Positions 21,713 through 30,061 of a DNA stretch of 64,000 nucleotides are shown here, piece by piece. Within the stretch, counting starts at the first letter, position 1, and each line of letters begins with the position of its first letter. A model generated the notes under the pieces. The model saw only the letters and a program-made list of their open reading frames with translations, made no database searches and had not been told where the DNA came from. The translations under genes and the position numbers were made by a program. This DNA is from Streptomyces sp. NA04227 (GTDB taxonomy: Bacteria; Actinomycetota; Actinomycetes; Streptomycetales; Streptomycetaceae), in the NCBI RefSeq assembly GCF_013364195.1, contig NZ_CP054918.1:1787001-1851000 (forward strand). The letters are read 5' to 3'.

Positions 21713-22357
21713 TCAGCTCCCGAGGTAGCGCAGCACCGCCAGAACCCGGCGTGAGTGGCCCGAACTCCGGTTCAGTTCCAGCTTGTCGAAGATCGCGTTG
21801 ATGTGTTTCTCGACGCCGCTGCGGGAGATGTGCAGGCGCCCGGCGATGGCCTCGTTGCCGTGGCCCTGTGCCATCTCGGCGAGTACGGCGCTCTCGCGGG
21901 CGGTGAGCCGGGACAGGAAGTCGGCGTGCTTGCTGTGGCCGACCAGTTGGCGGACCACTTCCTCGTCGAAGGCGGACCGGCCCGCGGCGACCCGTTCCAG
22001 GGCGTCGAGGAACTCGTCGACCTCGACCACCCGGTCCTTGAGCAGGTAGCCGACGCCCTGGGACTCGACGGTGAACAGCTCGCGCGCGTAACGCCGTTCG
22101 ACGTACTGCGAGAGGACGAGCACGCCCACCTCCGGCCACCGGGCGCGGATCTCCAGTGCGGCCCGCAGGCCCTCGTCGGTGTGCGTCGGTGGCATCCGGA
22201 CATCGGCCACGACCACGTCGGGCTGCTCGGCGGCGACGGCTTCCAGCAGCCGCTCGGCGTTGTCCACGGCCGCCAGGACCTCGTGCCCCTCGTCGACGAG
22301 GAGCCGTTCCAGGCCCACCCGCAGCAGTGTGGAGTCCTCCGCCAGCATCAGTCGCAC
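21713..22357 (-). CDS. Orphan NarL/LuxR-type response regulator
   Basis: The protein has 214 aa. GTG 22357 (MRLMLAEDS) is chosen; the frame extends far upstream without coding signal. The receiver domain (1-120) has the acidic pair in LMLAEDS, the phospho-acceptor Asp in VVVADVRMP (about residue 55) and a conserved Lys in YLLKDRV. The LuxR-type HTH (about 145-205) reads LTARESAVLAEMAQG ... GVEKHINAIFDKL. It should bind DNA when phosphorylated. No histidine kinase lies next to it: the neighbours are an FmdB protein and a divergent DedA gene. Confidence 0.9.
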   Translation of the reverse strand: MRLMLAEDSTLLRVGLERLLVDEGHEVLAAVDNAERLLEAVAAEQPDVVVADVRMPPTHTDEGLRAALEIRARWPEVGVLVLSQYVERRYARELFTVESQGVGYLLKDRVVEVDEFLDALERVAAGRSAFDEEVVRQLVGHSKHADFLSRLTARESAVLAEMAQGHGNEAIAGRLHISRSGVEKHINAIFDKLELNRSSGHSRRVLAVLRYLGS

Positions 22358-22586
22358 TCTTGCTCCGCAGTGATCGTCGTGGGGCGCTTTCCGAAGGTCC
22401 GGCCGGCCGCAGGGCCCACGTCGCACCGCCCGCGTCGTACCGCCCGACGCCCCTCCGGTCACCGTAGCCCGCACGCACCGGGCACCACACTGCGGAAAAC
22501 CGCAGCATCCCGATGCGGCGCTCCGCATGTGAACCGTGCGGCGCACCGCAGTGTGCGCCCGCGCCCGGATTTCTAGCGTCGGCGGC

Positions 22587-23267
22587 ATGAGCGAAAGCAC
22601 CGGGCCCCAGTGGCTCGACACCCTCATCGACGAGTTCGGCGCGCCCGGCGCGGGCCTGGCCATCGCCCTGGAGAACCTGTTCCCGCCACTGCCCAGCGAG
22701 GTGATCCTGCCGCTGGCCGGATTCGCGGCGAGCACCGGCCGGATGAACCTGTACGCCGCCCTGGTGTGGACGACCGCGGGCTCGGTGATCGGCGCCCTCG
22801 CGCTGTACGGGCTGGGCGCGGGCCTGGGCCGTGAGCGGTTGCTGCGCCTCGCGGACCGGCTGCCGCTGGTCAAGGTGCGCGATGTCGAGCGCGCCGAGGC
22901 GTGGTTCGCCCGGCACGGGGCCAAGGCGGTCCTGCTCGGGCGGATGATTCCGCTTTTCCGGAGCCTGATCTCGGTGCCCGCGGGTCTGGCGCGGATGCCG
23001 CTGCTGCAGTTCCTCGGCCTCACCACGCTGGGCAGCGCGATCTGGAACACCACGTTCGTGCTTGCCGGTTACGCCCTGGGCGAGCGGTGGTCGCAGGTGA
23101 CCGACGTGGTCTCGGCCTACTCCAAGCTCGTCCTCGTACTGGCGCTGTGCGCCGCCGCCGTCGCCGTGGGCGTACGGGTCATCGGTCCCGGCCGGGGCCG
23201 GCGGCGGTCAGGAAGTGGCGCAGGATCCGCTCGCCCGCGGCCACCCCGGTCTCGGGAAGGACGGTGA
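22587..23267 (+). CDS. DedA-family membrane protein
   Basis: The protein has 226 aa from ATG 22587. It has the DedA hallmarks: LENLFPPLPSEVILPLAGF near the N-terminus, with the conserved E and P residues, and LLGRMIPLFRSLISVPAGLA (about residues 117-136), which is the F/G-R-x-x-P-x-x-R-x-x-x-S-x-x-A-G motif of lipid flippases. The C-terminus is Arg/Ser/Gly-rich and overlaps the 3' end of the convergent HAD gene by 89 bp. Confidence 0.9.
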   Translation: MSESTGPQWLDTLIDEFGAPGAGLAIALENLFPPLPSEVILPLAGFAASTGRMNLYAALVWTTAGSVIGALALYGLGAGLGRERLLRLADRLPLVKVRDVERAEAWFARHGAKAVLLGRMIPLFRSLISVPAGLARMPLLQFLGLTTLGSAIWNTTFVLAGYALGERWSQVTDVVSAYSKLVLVLALCAAAVAVGVRVIGPGRGRRRSGSGAGSARPRPPRSREGR

Positions 23268-24081
23268 GGTTCGGGGCCGTCCAGCCCTCGTCGGCCAGTT
23301 CGCCGTGTCCGGGGCGCCAGGCCAGGTCGGCCGCGAGCAGGAGGTCGGCGTCCAGCAGCGAGTCGCCCGCGGCGAGGGTGAGCCGGGCCCGGGTGCGGCG
23401 GGCGACCTCGCGCATCGCGGCGCTCTTGGTCAGCGGCCCGGGCACCACGTAGATCTTGCGTCCCTGGAGGGACACCGTCCAGCCGCGGTCCTCGGCCCAC
23501 TCGCCGAGTTCCTTGACCCAGCCCTCGGGCAGCAGCGCGCGCTCCACCACGAGATAGGCGAACAGGTCCTCGGCGACACGTTCCTTGAGCAGCCACTCGG
23601 AGCCCGCGGTGGCCCGCAGGTGTGCGCGGATCTCGTCGAGTCCGGCGCACTCGTCGGCCAGGCGGCGGGCCACATGGGCCTGCCAGTCGGGGTCGGTAAC
23701 GCCGTTCACCAGGATGTGGCCGCCGTTGGCGCAGATCGCGAACTCCGGGGCGGGGCCGGGCAGTTGAATACGCTGGTACTGCTCGCCGGTGCGGGTGGTG
23801 GTCGGCACGAACACCGTCGAGGAGGCGAGTTCGCCCAGCAGCCCGGCCGAGGTCTCGGTGAGGTAGGACAGCGGCTTGCTCTCGTACACCTCGACACACA
23901 GCAGCCGCGGCGCCCGGGCGTCCGGCATGGTGAGCTGAAGTGCGGCCGCGGAGTAGATCAGCGTCCGGTCGAGGTCGCTGGCCACGACGACGGGCCCGTC
24001 GGGGGATGTCGACCGGGCCATCGGCTCGGTCATCGGCTCGGTCGCCGGCTCGGTCATCGGCTTGCTCATGGGCTCGTTCAC
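23179..24081 (-). CDS. HAD-family phosphatase of the Ter-linked biosynthetic operon
   Basis: The protein has 300 aa. GTG 24081 overlaps the upstream stop as GTGA, so translation is coupled. HAD motif I is VVVASDLDRTLIYS (about residues 29-42). Motif II is FVPTTTRT, a Lys in GPLTKSAAM is motif III, and LAAGDSLLDADLL is motif IV. A C2-type cap lies between. Repeats of T/M-S/E-P-M sit at the N-terminus. Such HAD enzymes are recurrent partners of the CitE-like and PRTase genes in Ter systems, where they are predicted to dephosphorylate a nucleoside-like product. Confidence 0.85.
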   Translation of the reverse strand: MNEPMSKPMTEPATEPMTEPMARSTSPDGPVVVASDLDRTLIYSAAALQLTMPDARAPRLLCVEVYESKPLSYLTETSAGLLGELASSTVFVPTTTRTGEQYQRIQLPGPAPEFAICANGGHILVNGVTDPDWQAHVARRLADECAGLDEIRAHLRATAGSEWLLKERVAEDLFAYLVVERALLPEGWVKELGEWAEDRGWTVSLQGRKIYVVPGPLTKSAAMREVARRTRARLTLAAGDSLLDADLLLAADLAWRPGHGELADEGWTAPNLTVLPETGVAAGERILRHFLTAAGPGRDR

Positions 24082-26855
24082 TTGGCCGCAACCGCCTTTC
24101 CGTCCACGCCCGTCGCGCCGCGCGTGAAGCGCGGGTGGATCAGGCCCACGCAGGTGTAGGGCAGGTGGTCGACTTCCTCCACGGGCACGCCGCGCTGCTC
24201 GGCGAGGAGGCGTACGTGGTCGAGGTCGGCGCCCGCGCCGGTCCTGGCGAGGATCTTCCACGGCACGCGGCGCAGCAGTACCCGGGTCGTCTCGCCGACC
24301 CCGGGCTTGACCAGGTTCACGTCGTGGATGCCGTACTCCTCGCTGATCCGCTCGACGGCTCGCCAGCCCTCCCAGCTCGGGCTGCGGTCGGCCGCGAGGA
24401 GCTCCTTCACCCGGGCGTCGACGGAGTCGGCGACCTCGGTGAAGTGGGCGGCCACCGCGTCGACGAAGTCGTGGGAGACGTCGGCGTCCGCCAGCTCCGC
24501 GTAGAACTTGGCGCCGTGGAAGTCGCCCGGCCCGACCAGGTCGGCGCGCAGGACGGTACGCGAAATCAGGCCGGAGACGGTCGAGTTGAGGCAGGCGGAG
24601 GGGATCAGGTAGTCCTCGCGGGTGCCGTAGGTGCGCACGCAGGAGCCCGGGTCGGCGAGTACGGCGATCTCGGGGTTGAAGCCGGTGATGCCCTCGGTGC
24701 GCTCGAACTCCTCCAGGGCCGCGGCGAGTTCGCGGGTGATCGCGCCCTTGCCGGTCCAGCCGTCGACGAAGACGACGTCGGCGGGGTCGTGGTGGGCGGC
24801 GAGCCAGCGCAGGGCGTTGGCGTCGATGCCGCGGCCGCGGACGATGGAGACGGCGTAGTGCGGCAGCGAGAGGCCGTGGCGCTGCTCGGCGTAGCGGCGC
24901 ATCAGGACGCCGACCGGGGTTCCGGCCCTGGCCAGCGAGACCAGCACCGGGCGCGGCGTGGCGGTCGCCTCGCGCGAGGGGAGCCGCGTGCGGGGGAGCT
25001 CCGCGAGCACCGTCTCGGTGACCACGCCGACCGCCTCGGCGATACGGGCCGCCGAGGTGTCCAGCGCGGCCCGGAAGAGCTGCTGGTAGGCGGGGCTCGG
25101 CTGGTACTCGACGGGCAGCGACTCGGCGTAGTGGGCGCCGCCGCGCTGGATCGCCTCCTCCCGCTCCTCGGTGGGCGCCTCCAGTTCGGTGTGCGACAGG
25201 TCCTGCAGCAGCCAGCCCACGTCGTCCGGAGCGTAGGAGGAGAAGGCGGGGCCCCGGAGGGGTTCGGGCAGCAAGGCGGGCCTTTCGGAGGTTCGTTGTT
25301 CTGGGGTACGCCGCTTCGCGAGGGCGGGCGCCGGGGCGGCCCGGTGCGCGGGCACGACGGCGAGCACGACGCGGCCGGTGTGCGCGGCGAGTGCGTGCAG
25401 CAGACCGTCCGGGGCGTGCAGGGCGGGGGTGTCGGCGACGGAGTCGACCACGGCGACGACCACGTCGAAGCCCGCGCCCGCGACGTTGTACGCGTAGCGC
25501 TCGCCGGGGCCGTCGTCCGGATCGTCGTGCGCGGGGAAGGCGAGACGGCTGCGGATGGCGTAGCCCGGGTCGTCGATCGCGAGGACGGGCGACCTGGTGG
25601 TGGTGGAGAACCGCACCTCGGCGTCGGGCAGTTGCTCCTGAAGAGCCTCGCCGAGCCGCAGCGGCGCGTACATCAACTCCTCGAAGCCGAGGACGAGTAC
25701 GCGGGGGCGGGGGCCGGGGATCGTTCGTCCCGTTTCCGGGGCGGGCGCGGACACCGCTTCGGCGAGGCGGGCAGCCATCGCGGGCAGTGCCGCTTCCAGG
25801 GCGGCACGGTGGTCGGGGGTGAAGCCGTGGCGTCCGCCGTCGGGGACTCCGGTCGGCCAGCCGAGTTCCACGCGCGCGACGGGGGCTACGGCGGGTTCGC
25901 TGCCAGTGCCGGTACCGCTGCCGGTGCCGGGCGTCGCGGCGCCGCTCGTCGCCGCGGTCGTCCCGCTGCCCGCGCGCTCGTACTCCGCCACCAGGGCCTG
26001 CCCCTTGGCGAGTACGCCGTCGGGCAGGCTGACGGTGCCGTGGGCCAGGGCCACCAGGTCGACCCGGGCCCCGACCTCGCGCGCGAACTCCGCGAGACGG
26101 AGCCGGTCCTCGGGGCCGCGCATGTCGACCAGGGCGACGACGACGTAGTGCTCGCGGGGGTAACGGGCGTGCAGGGCGCGGATGGTGTTGAGGACGGTGT
26201 TGCCGGTGGAGAACTCGTCGTCGACGAGGACCAGCGGACCGTCCGCGGCGAGCAGCTTCGGGTCCTCGGGCAGCAGCAGATGGGAGGTCGCGTGCGAGTG
26301 GGACTCCTCGAAGCCGCCCGCCCGCTCGACTCCGGGCACCGGCCGCCGCGTCGAGTGCAGATACGGGGCGGTGGCCAGTCCGTCGGCGACGCAGTGGCCG
26401 AGGCCCGTGGCCGTCTCCGCATAGCCGAGGACCACGGCGCGGGCGCACTGCTCGGGGCCGAGCAGCGCACGCACCCGCTGCCCCAGGTCCAGGCCCGACT
26501 GCCGTACGAGGGACGGGAGTTGGGGCACGTGCTTGCCGAGCACGCCGGACACCAGCAGGTGTGCGCGCTTGGGGTTGCGGCGCAGGGCGAGGCCGAGCAG
26601 ATCCTTCAGCGTGCCGGGCGGGGTGGCGGTCCCGTCGGCCGCAGGTCCGTCGGCCGCGGGTCCGTCGCCCCCGTCCCCGTGGCGGAGCTCGATGCCGAGC
26701 CGCTCGGCCACCCAGGTACCGGTCCAGATGACGTCGTTGTCCGAAGCGACTTCCGCGCCCGAAGCGACCTCCACGTCCCCAGCGCTCTCGACGTCGATCT
26801 CGGCCTCCAGAGCATTGTCGTTCATACGGTTGTCGTTCATAGCGTTGTCGTTCAC
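24078..26855 (-). CDS. Fused double phosphoribosyltransferase (PRTase_2-TRSP + StiP/PRTase_1-PELOTA)
   Basis: The protein has 925 aa. GTG 26855 overlaps the upstream stop as GTGA. Order: NDN-repeat N-terminus; PRTase domain (about 80-300) with the PRPP loop VLVDDEFSTGNTV at 209-221; a Thr/Gly-rich linker; a TRSP-like region (about 325-505, with VLVLGFEELMYAPLRLG); then from about 528 a second PRTase-type unit of the StiP family (RGGAHYAESLPVEYQPS, PRPP-loop-like VVFVDGWTGKGAIT at 694-707) and a C-terminal PELOTA-like RNA-binding end (about 840-910, LDHVRLLAEQRGVPVEEVDH). These units are known, as I recall, as separate adjacent genes in Ter operons. Here they form one polypeptide predicted to add ribose-phosphate to an unknown base. 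Confidence 0.85.
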   Translation of the reverse strand: MNDNAMNDNRMNDNALEAEIDVESAGDVEVASGAEVASDNDVIWTGTWVAERLGIELRHGDGGDGPAADGPAADGTATPPGTLKDLLGLALRRNPKRAHLLVSGVLGKHVPQLPSLVRQSGLDLGQRVRALLGPEQCARAVVLGYAETATGLGHCVADGLATAPYLHSTRRPVPGVERAGGFEESHSHATSHLLLPEDPKLLAADGPLVLVDDEFSTGNTVLNTIRALHARYPREHYVVVALVDMRGPEDRLRLAEFAREVGARVDLVALAHGTVSLPDGVLAKGQALVAEYERAGSGTTAATSGAATPGTGSGTGTGSEPAVAPVARVELGWPTGVPDGGRHGFTPDHRAALEAALPAMAARLAEAVSAPAPETGRTIPGPRPRVLVLGFEELMYAPLRLGEALQEQLPDAEVRFSTTTRSPVLAIDDPGYAIRSRLAFPAHDDPDDGPGERYAYNVAGAGFDVVVAVVDSVADTPALHAPDGLLHALAAHTGRVVLAVVPAHRAAPAPALAKRRTPEQRTSERPALLPEPLRGPAFSSYAPDDVGWLLQDLSHTELEAPTEEREEAIQRGGAHYAESLPVEYQPSPAYQQLFRAALDTSAARIAEAVGVVTETVLAELPRTRLPSREATATPRPVLVSLARAGTPVGVLMRRYAEQRHGLSLPHYAVSIVRGRGIDANALRWLAAHHDPADVVFVDGWTGKGAITRELAAALEEFERTEGITGFNPEIAVLADPGSCVRTYGTREDYLIPSACLNSTVSGLISRTVLRADLVGPGDFHGAKFYAELADADVSHDFVDAVAAHFTEVADSVDARVKELLAADRSPSWEGWRAVERISEEYGIHDVNLVKPGVGETTRVLLRRVPWKILARTGAGADLDHVRLLAEQRGVPVEEVDHLPYTCVGLIHPRFTRGATGVDGKAVAAK

Positions 26856-28045
26856 AGGTGTCCGCCTTCGGCCCGGTTGCCCGCGGTGAGCAGTTCGACG
26901 AAGCCGACGTCCTCGGCCGCGACCCCGAACACCTCGGCCCGCTCCAGGGTGCGTTCGGCCCAGGCGCGGTGCGGCTTCACCTCGTTCATCTTGTTCGTGT
27001 ACGCCGAGCGCAGCACGCCACCGTCGAGTTCCGGCCGCAGAATGTCCCGGGCATCGCTGTACTCCTCGTGACTGACCACCGACAGCGCGTGCACCGGCAG
27101 CACATGCGAGGGGTGGATGCAGGTCTTGCCCAACAGGCCGTTGGCGCGGTCGAGTTCGATCTCGCGCAGCAGGCCGTCGATGTCGTGCTCGATGAGGGCG
27201 GTGCGCAGTTCCTCGGCCTGACCGAGGAAGGGGCTGCGGCGCAGCTGTGGCTTGAACATGCGCTGCTGGACCCGGAAGTACTCCCACACCGGGCCGCTGA
27301 CGGTGAAGCCGGTGCCGTCCGCGCGGGCGAGCTGGTTCACCACGTCGGCGATGACGGAGGCGACGATCTGGACGTCGTACGCCGTCATGTCGGGGGTGCG
27401 GCGCAGGCCGTAGGTGGAGCAGAAGTCGGTGACGCCCAGGCGCAGGGCAAGCACGCGGTCGCGGTACTTGTCCACGGTGCGGGCGATGCCGGTGAGCGTC
27501 TCGCGCCGGGTCTCCAGGTGCATCAGCTCGGGCGATTCGAGGACCGGCATCGCGTAGAAGCGGTGGCCGTCGGCGGTCTCGGCGAGCGACTCGGCCTCGG
27601 CGACGGCCTCCAGGAAGGGCACGCCGCGTTCCTCGGTGAACTTCGGCAGTACGAATCCGGACAGCAGGCGCGCGGCCGGGCCCAGGCGCCGGGTCAGGTC
27701 GGGTATCTGCTCGGGAGTGCGGACGCGGACGAAGAGCAGCGGCGGGTCGTCCGAGGCCCGGGGCAGCTCCGCCAGGGCGGCGAACTGGCGCACGAGGTTC
27801 TCCTCGGCGTCGGGCACATCGGCGTCACCGATGGAGTCCTCCAGGCACAGCACCATCGACATCACGCCACGGTCCGCCTGCTTCACGACGTCCTCGGCGA
27901 GCCGAGGTCTGGTCGCGGGGCTGTACAGCGTGGCGCCCAGCGCCACGGCGAGCAGCCCGGCCGGGGACTGGGCGGAGAAGGTGCAGGGTTCGCGGTGGAA
28001 CAGGCGTCGGCGAACCTCGGGGGCAATGTGCCCGAAATGACGCAT
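26852..28045 (-). CDS. HpcH/HpaI aldolase / citrate lyase (CitE)-like protein
   Basis: The protein has 397 aa. ATG 28045 (MRHFGHIAPE) has AGGGAG upstream and is the first gene of the coupled operon. The TIM-barrel features of CitE-like lyases are visible: VLCLEDSIGD with the metal/substrate Glu-Asp, FVLPKFTEE, YAMPVLESPELM, and LRLGVTDFCSTYGLRR. KTCIHPSHV near the C-terminus matches the CitE 'G-K-x-x-I-H-P' block. In Ter systems this protein is predicted to act in the same nucleoside-like pathway as the PRTase and HAD partners. Confidence 0.88.
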   Translation of the reverse strand: MRHFGHIAPEVRRRLFHREPCTFSAQSPAGLLAVALGATLYSPATRPRLAEDVVKQADRGVMSMVLCLEDSIGDADVPDAEENLVRQFAALAELPRASDDPPLLFVRVRTPEQIPDLTRRLGPAARLLSGFVLPKFTEERGVPFLEAVAEAESLAETADGHRFYAMPVLESPELMHLETRRETLTGIARTVDKYRDRVLALRLGVTDFCSTYGLRRTPDMTAYDVQIVASVIADVVNQLARADGTGFTVSGPVWEYFRVQQRMFKPQLRRSPFLGQAEELRTALIEHDIDGLLREIELDRANGLLGKTCIHPSHVLPVHALSVVSHEEYSDARDILRPELDGGVLRSAYTNKMNEVKPHRAWAERTLERAEVFGVAAEDVGFVELLTAGNRAEGGHL

Positions 28046-28193
28046 GGGACTCCCTGGGTCGCCGAGAGGATGGGATGAGATGTGGCCGGTAATAGTACGT
28101 AGGGATCCATGTCGGGGGTTCCCACTGGGCATGAAGTTCCGGTAACTCGGCCGTGTCGCGGGCACGCACAAAGGGCGCGGCCGGAACCCCACG

Positions 28194-28223
28194 TTGTCCG
28201 TCGGGACGCCCAGCAGGCAGGAT
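28194..28223 (+). promoter_or_regulatory. Probable promoter of the divergent terD-like gene
   Basis: TTGTCC (28194-28199) and CAGGAT (28218-28223) are 18 bp apart. The ATG follows six bases after the -10, predicting a leaderless message. Confidence 0.5.
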
Positions 28224-28229
28224 GACCGT

Positions 28230-29021
28230 ATGACGCACGCGATGCTGAAAGGGGCGAACGTCCCGCTCGATGCCACGGCGGTGCGCGCCGTGCTGCGCTG
28301 GGCCCCCGGGCAGGGCGCGCCGGACGTCGACGTCTCGGCGCTGCTGCTCGGCGCGGACGGGCGCGTGCGCTCGGACGAGGACTTCGTCTTCTACAACCAG
28401 CCGCGCCACCCCTCCGACCGGGTCTGGCGGCTGGGCAAGAAGCGCGCGGGCGACAGCGTCACCGACACCGTGCAGGCGGACCTCGCCCAGATGGGCAGCG
28501 AGGTGGACAGGATCCTCCTGGTCGCCTCCGCGGACGATGTGACCTTCGACCGGGTCCGCTCCCTGCGTATCCAGGTACACGACGCGACCGTGGACGGCGA
28601 GCCGCTCGCGTACTTCGACATCACCCCGGAGACCGGCGCGGAGACGGCGCTGATCTGCGGCGAGATCTACCGGCGCGGGCCGGGCTGGAAATTCCGCGCG
28701 CTCGGCGAGGGGTACTCCAACGGTCTGGTCGGTCTGGCCACCGACTTCGGCATCTCCGTCGACGAGTCCGAGCCCTCGGCGCAGCAGGAGAACCCGGCGC
28801 CCGAGCCCGCCGCCCCCACGGCGGCGCCCGCCTCCGGCTACGCCCACCCTCCGGCCCCGCAGGCACCCCCACCGGGGCCCGCCTACGGCTATCCGCCCTC
28901 GGCACCCACCAGGCCCGGGCCGCCGCTGGGCGCGCCCGCGGGCTACGGCTATCCGCAACCGGTGGGCGCCGACCCGACGTTCACGCTGCCGCCGCAGGGG
29001 CCGCAGTTCATCGGCCGCTGA
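28230..29021 (+). CDS. TerD-family protein with proline-rich tail
   Basis: The protein has 263 aa from ATG 28230. Residues 1-185 are a TerD domain: MLKGANVPL at the start, VDVSALLLGADGRV as the Ca2+-binding D-x-D-x-S block, DEDFVFYNQ, then GAETALICGEIYRRGPGWKFRALGEGY at the end. Residues 186-263 are Pro/Ala/Gly/Tyr-rich with YGYP units and are probably disordered, perhaps for protein interaction. It is divergent from the CitE-like operon and shares the 184-bp regulatory region with it. TerD proteins are intracellular Ca2+-binding stress proteins. Confidence 0.9.
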   Translation: MTHAMLKGANVPLDATAVRAVLRWAPGQGAPDVDVSALLLGADGRVRSDEDFVFYNQPRHPSDRVWRLGKKRAGDSVTDTVQADLAQMGSEVDRILLVASADDVTFDRVRSLRIQVHDATVDGEPLAYFDITPETGAETALICGEIYRRGPGWKFRALGEGYSNGLVGLATDFGISVDESEPSAQQENPAPEPAAPTAAPASGYAHPPAPQAPPPGPAYGYPPSAPTRPGPPLGAPAGYGYPQPVGADPTFTLPPQGPQFIGR

Positions 29022-29063
29022 CACGGTGCGCGCGAGCGGCCCGGCCGGTGCTCTGGTCAGGGC

Positions 29064-29810
29064 CTATCGCCCGGACTTGCTCTGCTTGTAACCGCGGCCC
29101 CACTGCAGGCCCCAGCCGTACAGGCGGTCGAGTTCGGACTGGAAGCCGTAGACGAACTTCACCTCGCGGCGGACCATCAACTCGCCCTTGACGTTCTCGA
29201 TGAGGACGACGGCGCAGGAACGGGCCTGCGGCGCGTGCTCGTCGAGGCTGATCTCGATACGGGGGCCGTTGCCCGGATAGAGCGTCACCTTGGCGTGCGT
29301 ACGGTCGAACGCGGGCGTCTGGTCGTAGATGTAGACGAAGACCAGCAGCCGCTTGATGGACTCGCGGTGGTCCAGGTTGACGTAGACGGTCTCGCCGGAC
29401 CCGGACCCGAAACGGTCGTCGCCGCTCAGCTTCACGTACGGCGGGGCGTTGAGGTCGCCGAAGAAGTTGCCGAGCGGCTGTACGACGCCCCGCTCGCCGT
29501 CGACGAGTTCGTACAGGCACCCGAGGTCCAGGTCGACGTTGACCACGCCCTGGGTGTGCCCCTGCACCACCTCGGGCTTGAACAGCGACAGCGGGTTGCG
29601 TAACAGGCTGCGCCCGCTGCGGGAGCGCCTGCCGAAGTCGGACGTACGCATCTGCCAGGACAGGTTGATCCGCAGATTGCCGGTGGCCGCGCCCTGTTTG
29701 GTCAGCGACACCGAGGGGTGCCGCTTGGTCAGTTCGATCGCGTTGCTCGACGCGCTGCCCGACTCGAACTGGTTGGCGCGCCCGCGCCACAGACCGTCCC
29801 AGAAGGACAT
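29064..29810 (-). CDS. TerA-like tellurium-resistance family protein
   Basis: The protein has 248 aa. ATG 29810 (MSFWDGLWRGR) follows GGGGAG. Blocks typical of the TerA branch are present: VDLDLGCLYELVDGERGVVQ, LGNFFGDLNAPPYVKLSGDD, GETVYVNLDHRESIKRLLVF, and a REVKFVYGFQSELDRLYGWG terminus. It is a beta-sandwich protein related to TerD and is cytoplasmic. It ends 43 bp from the stop of the convergent terD-like gene. Confidence 0.85.
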   Translation of the reverse strand: MSFWDGLWRGRANQFESGSASSNAIELTKRHPSVSLTKQGAATGNLRINLSWQMRTSDFGRRSRSGRSLLRNPLSLFKPEVVQGHTQGVVNVDLDLGCLYELVDGERGVVQPLGNFFGDLNAPPYVKLSGDDRFGSGSGETVYVNLDHRESIKRLLVFVYIYDQTPAFDRTHAKVTLYPGNGPRIEISLDEHAPQARSCAVVLIENVKGELMVRREVKFVYGFQSELDRLYGWGLQWGRGYKQSKSGR

Positions 29811-29845
29811 GTGGCCCCCACTCTCCCCGTCATCGGTGACTGCTG

Positions 29846-29909
29846 TCGGCAAGCCGGCTCGGCTGTCGTGAAGTCGGCTTGTCCGTCGTCAAGTCGGCTT
29901 GCCCGTCGT
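29846..29909 (-). repeat. Three direct repeats upstream of the terA-like gene
   Basis: Read leftward, CAAGCCGACTTGACGAC-type units occur about three times with a 23-25 bp period, 35-100 bp upstream of the ATG. They could be operator repeats or another of the tandem repeats of this genome. No genes lie in 29811-30061. Confidence 0.55.
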
Positions 29910-30061
29910 GTCCTTCGATTGTGCCCGCGCGGCGGCCCGGCGGGCACGGCTGCGGGGCGGCCCGAGGAACCATGTCCTCACGACCGCCCCGCACACATCT
30001 CTTCCCTCACCGCGGGCCGGATCACACCCGCGGCGCTCGGATCAGGCCGAGACCGCCCGGG

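Noticed and set aside
21713..23053. 446-aa version of the response regulator
   Set aside because: The upstream half overlaps the divergent DedA gene and is out of character; the receiver domain begins at GTG 22357.
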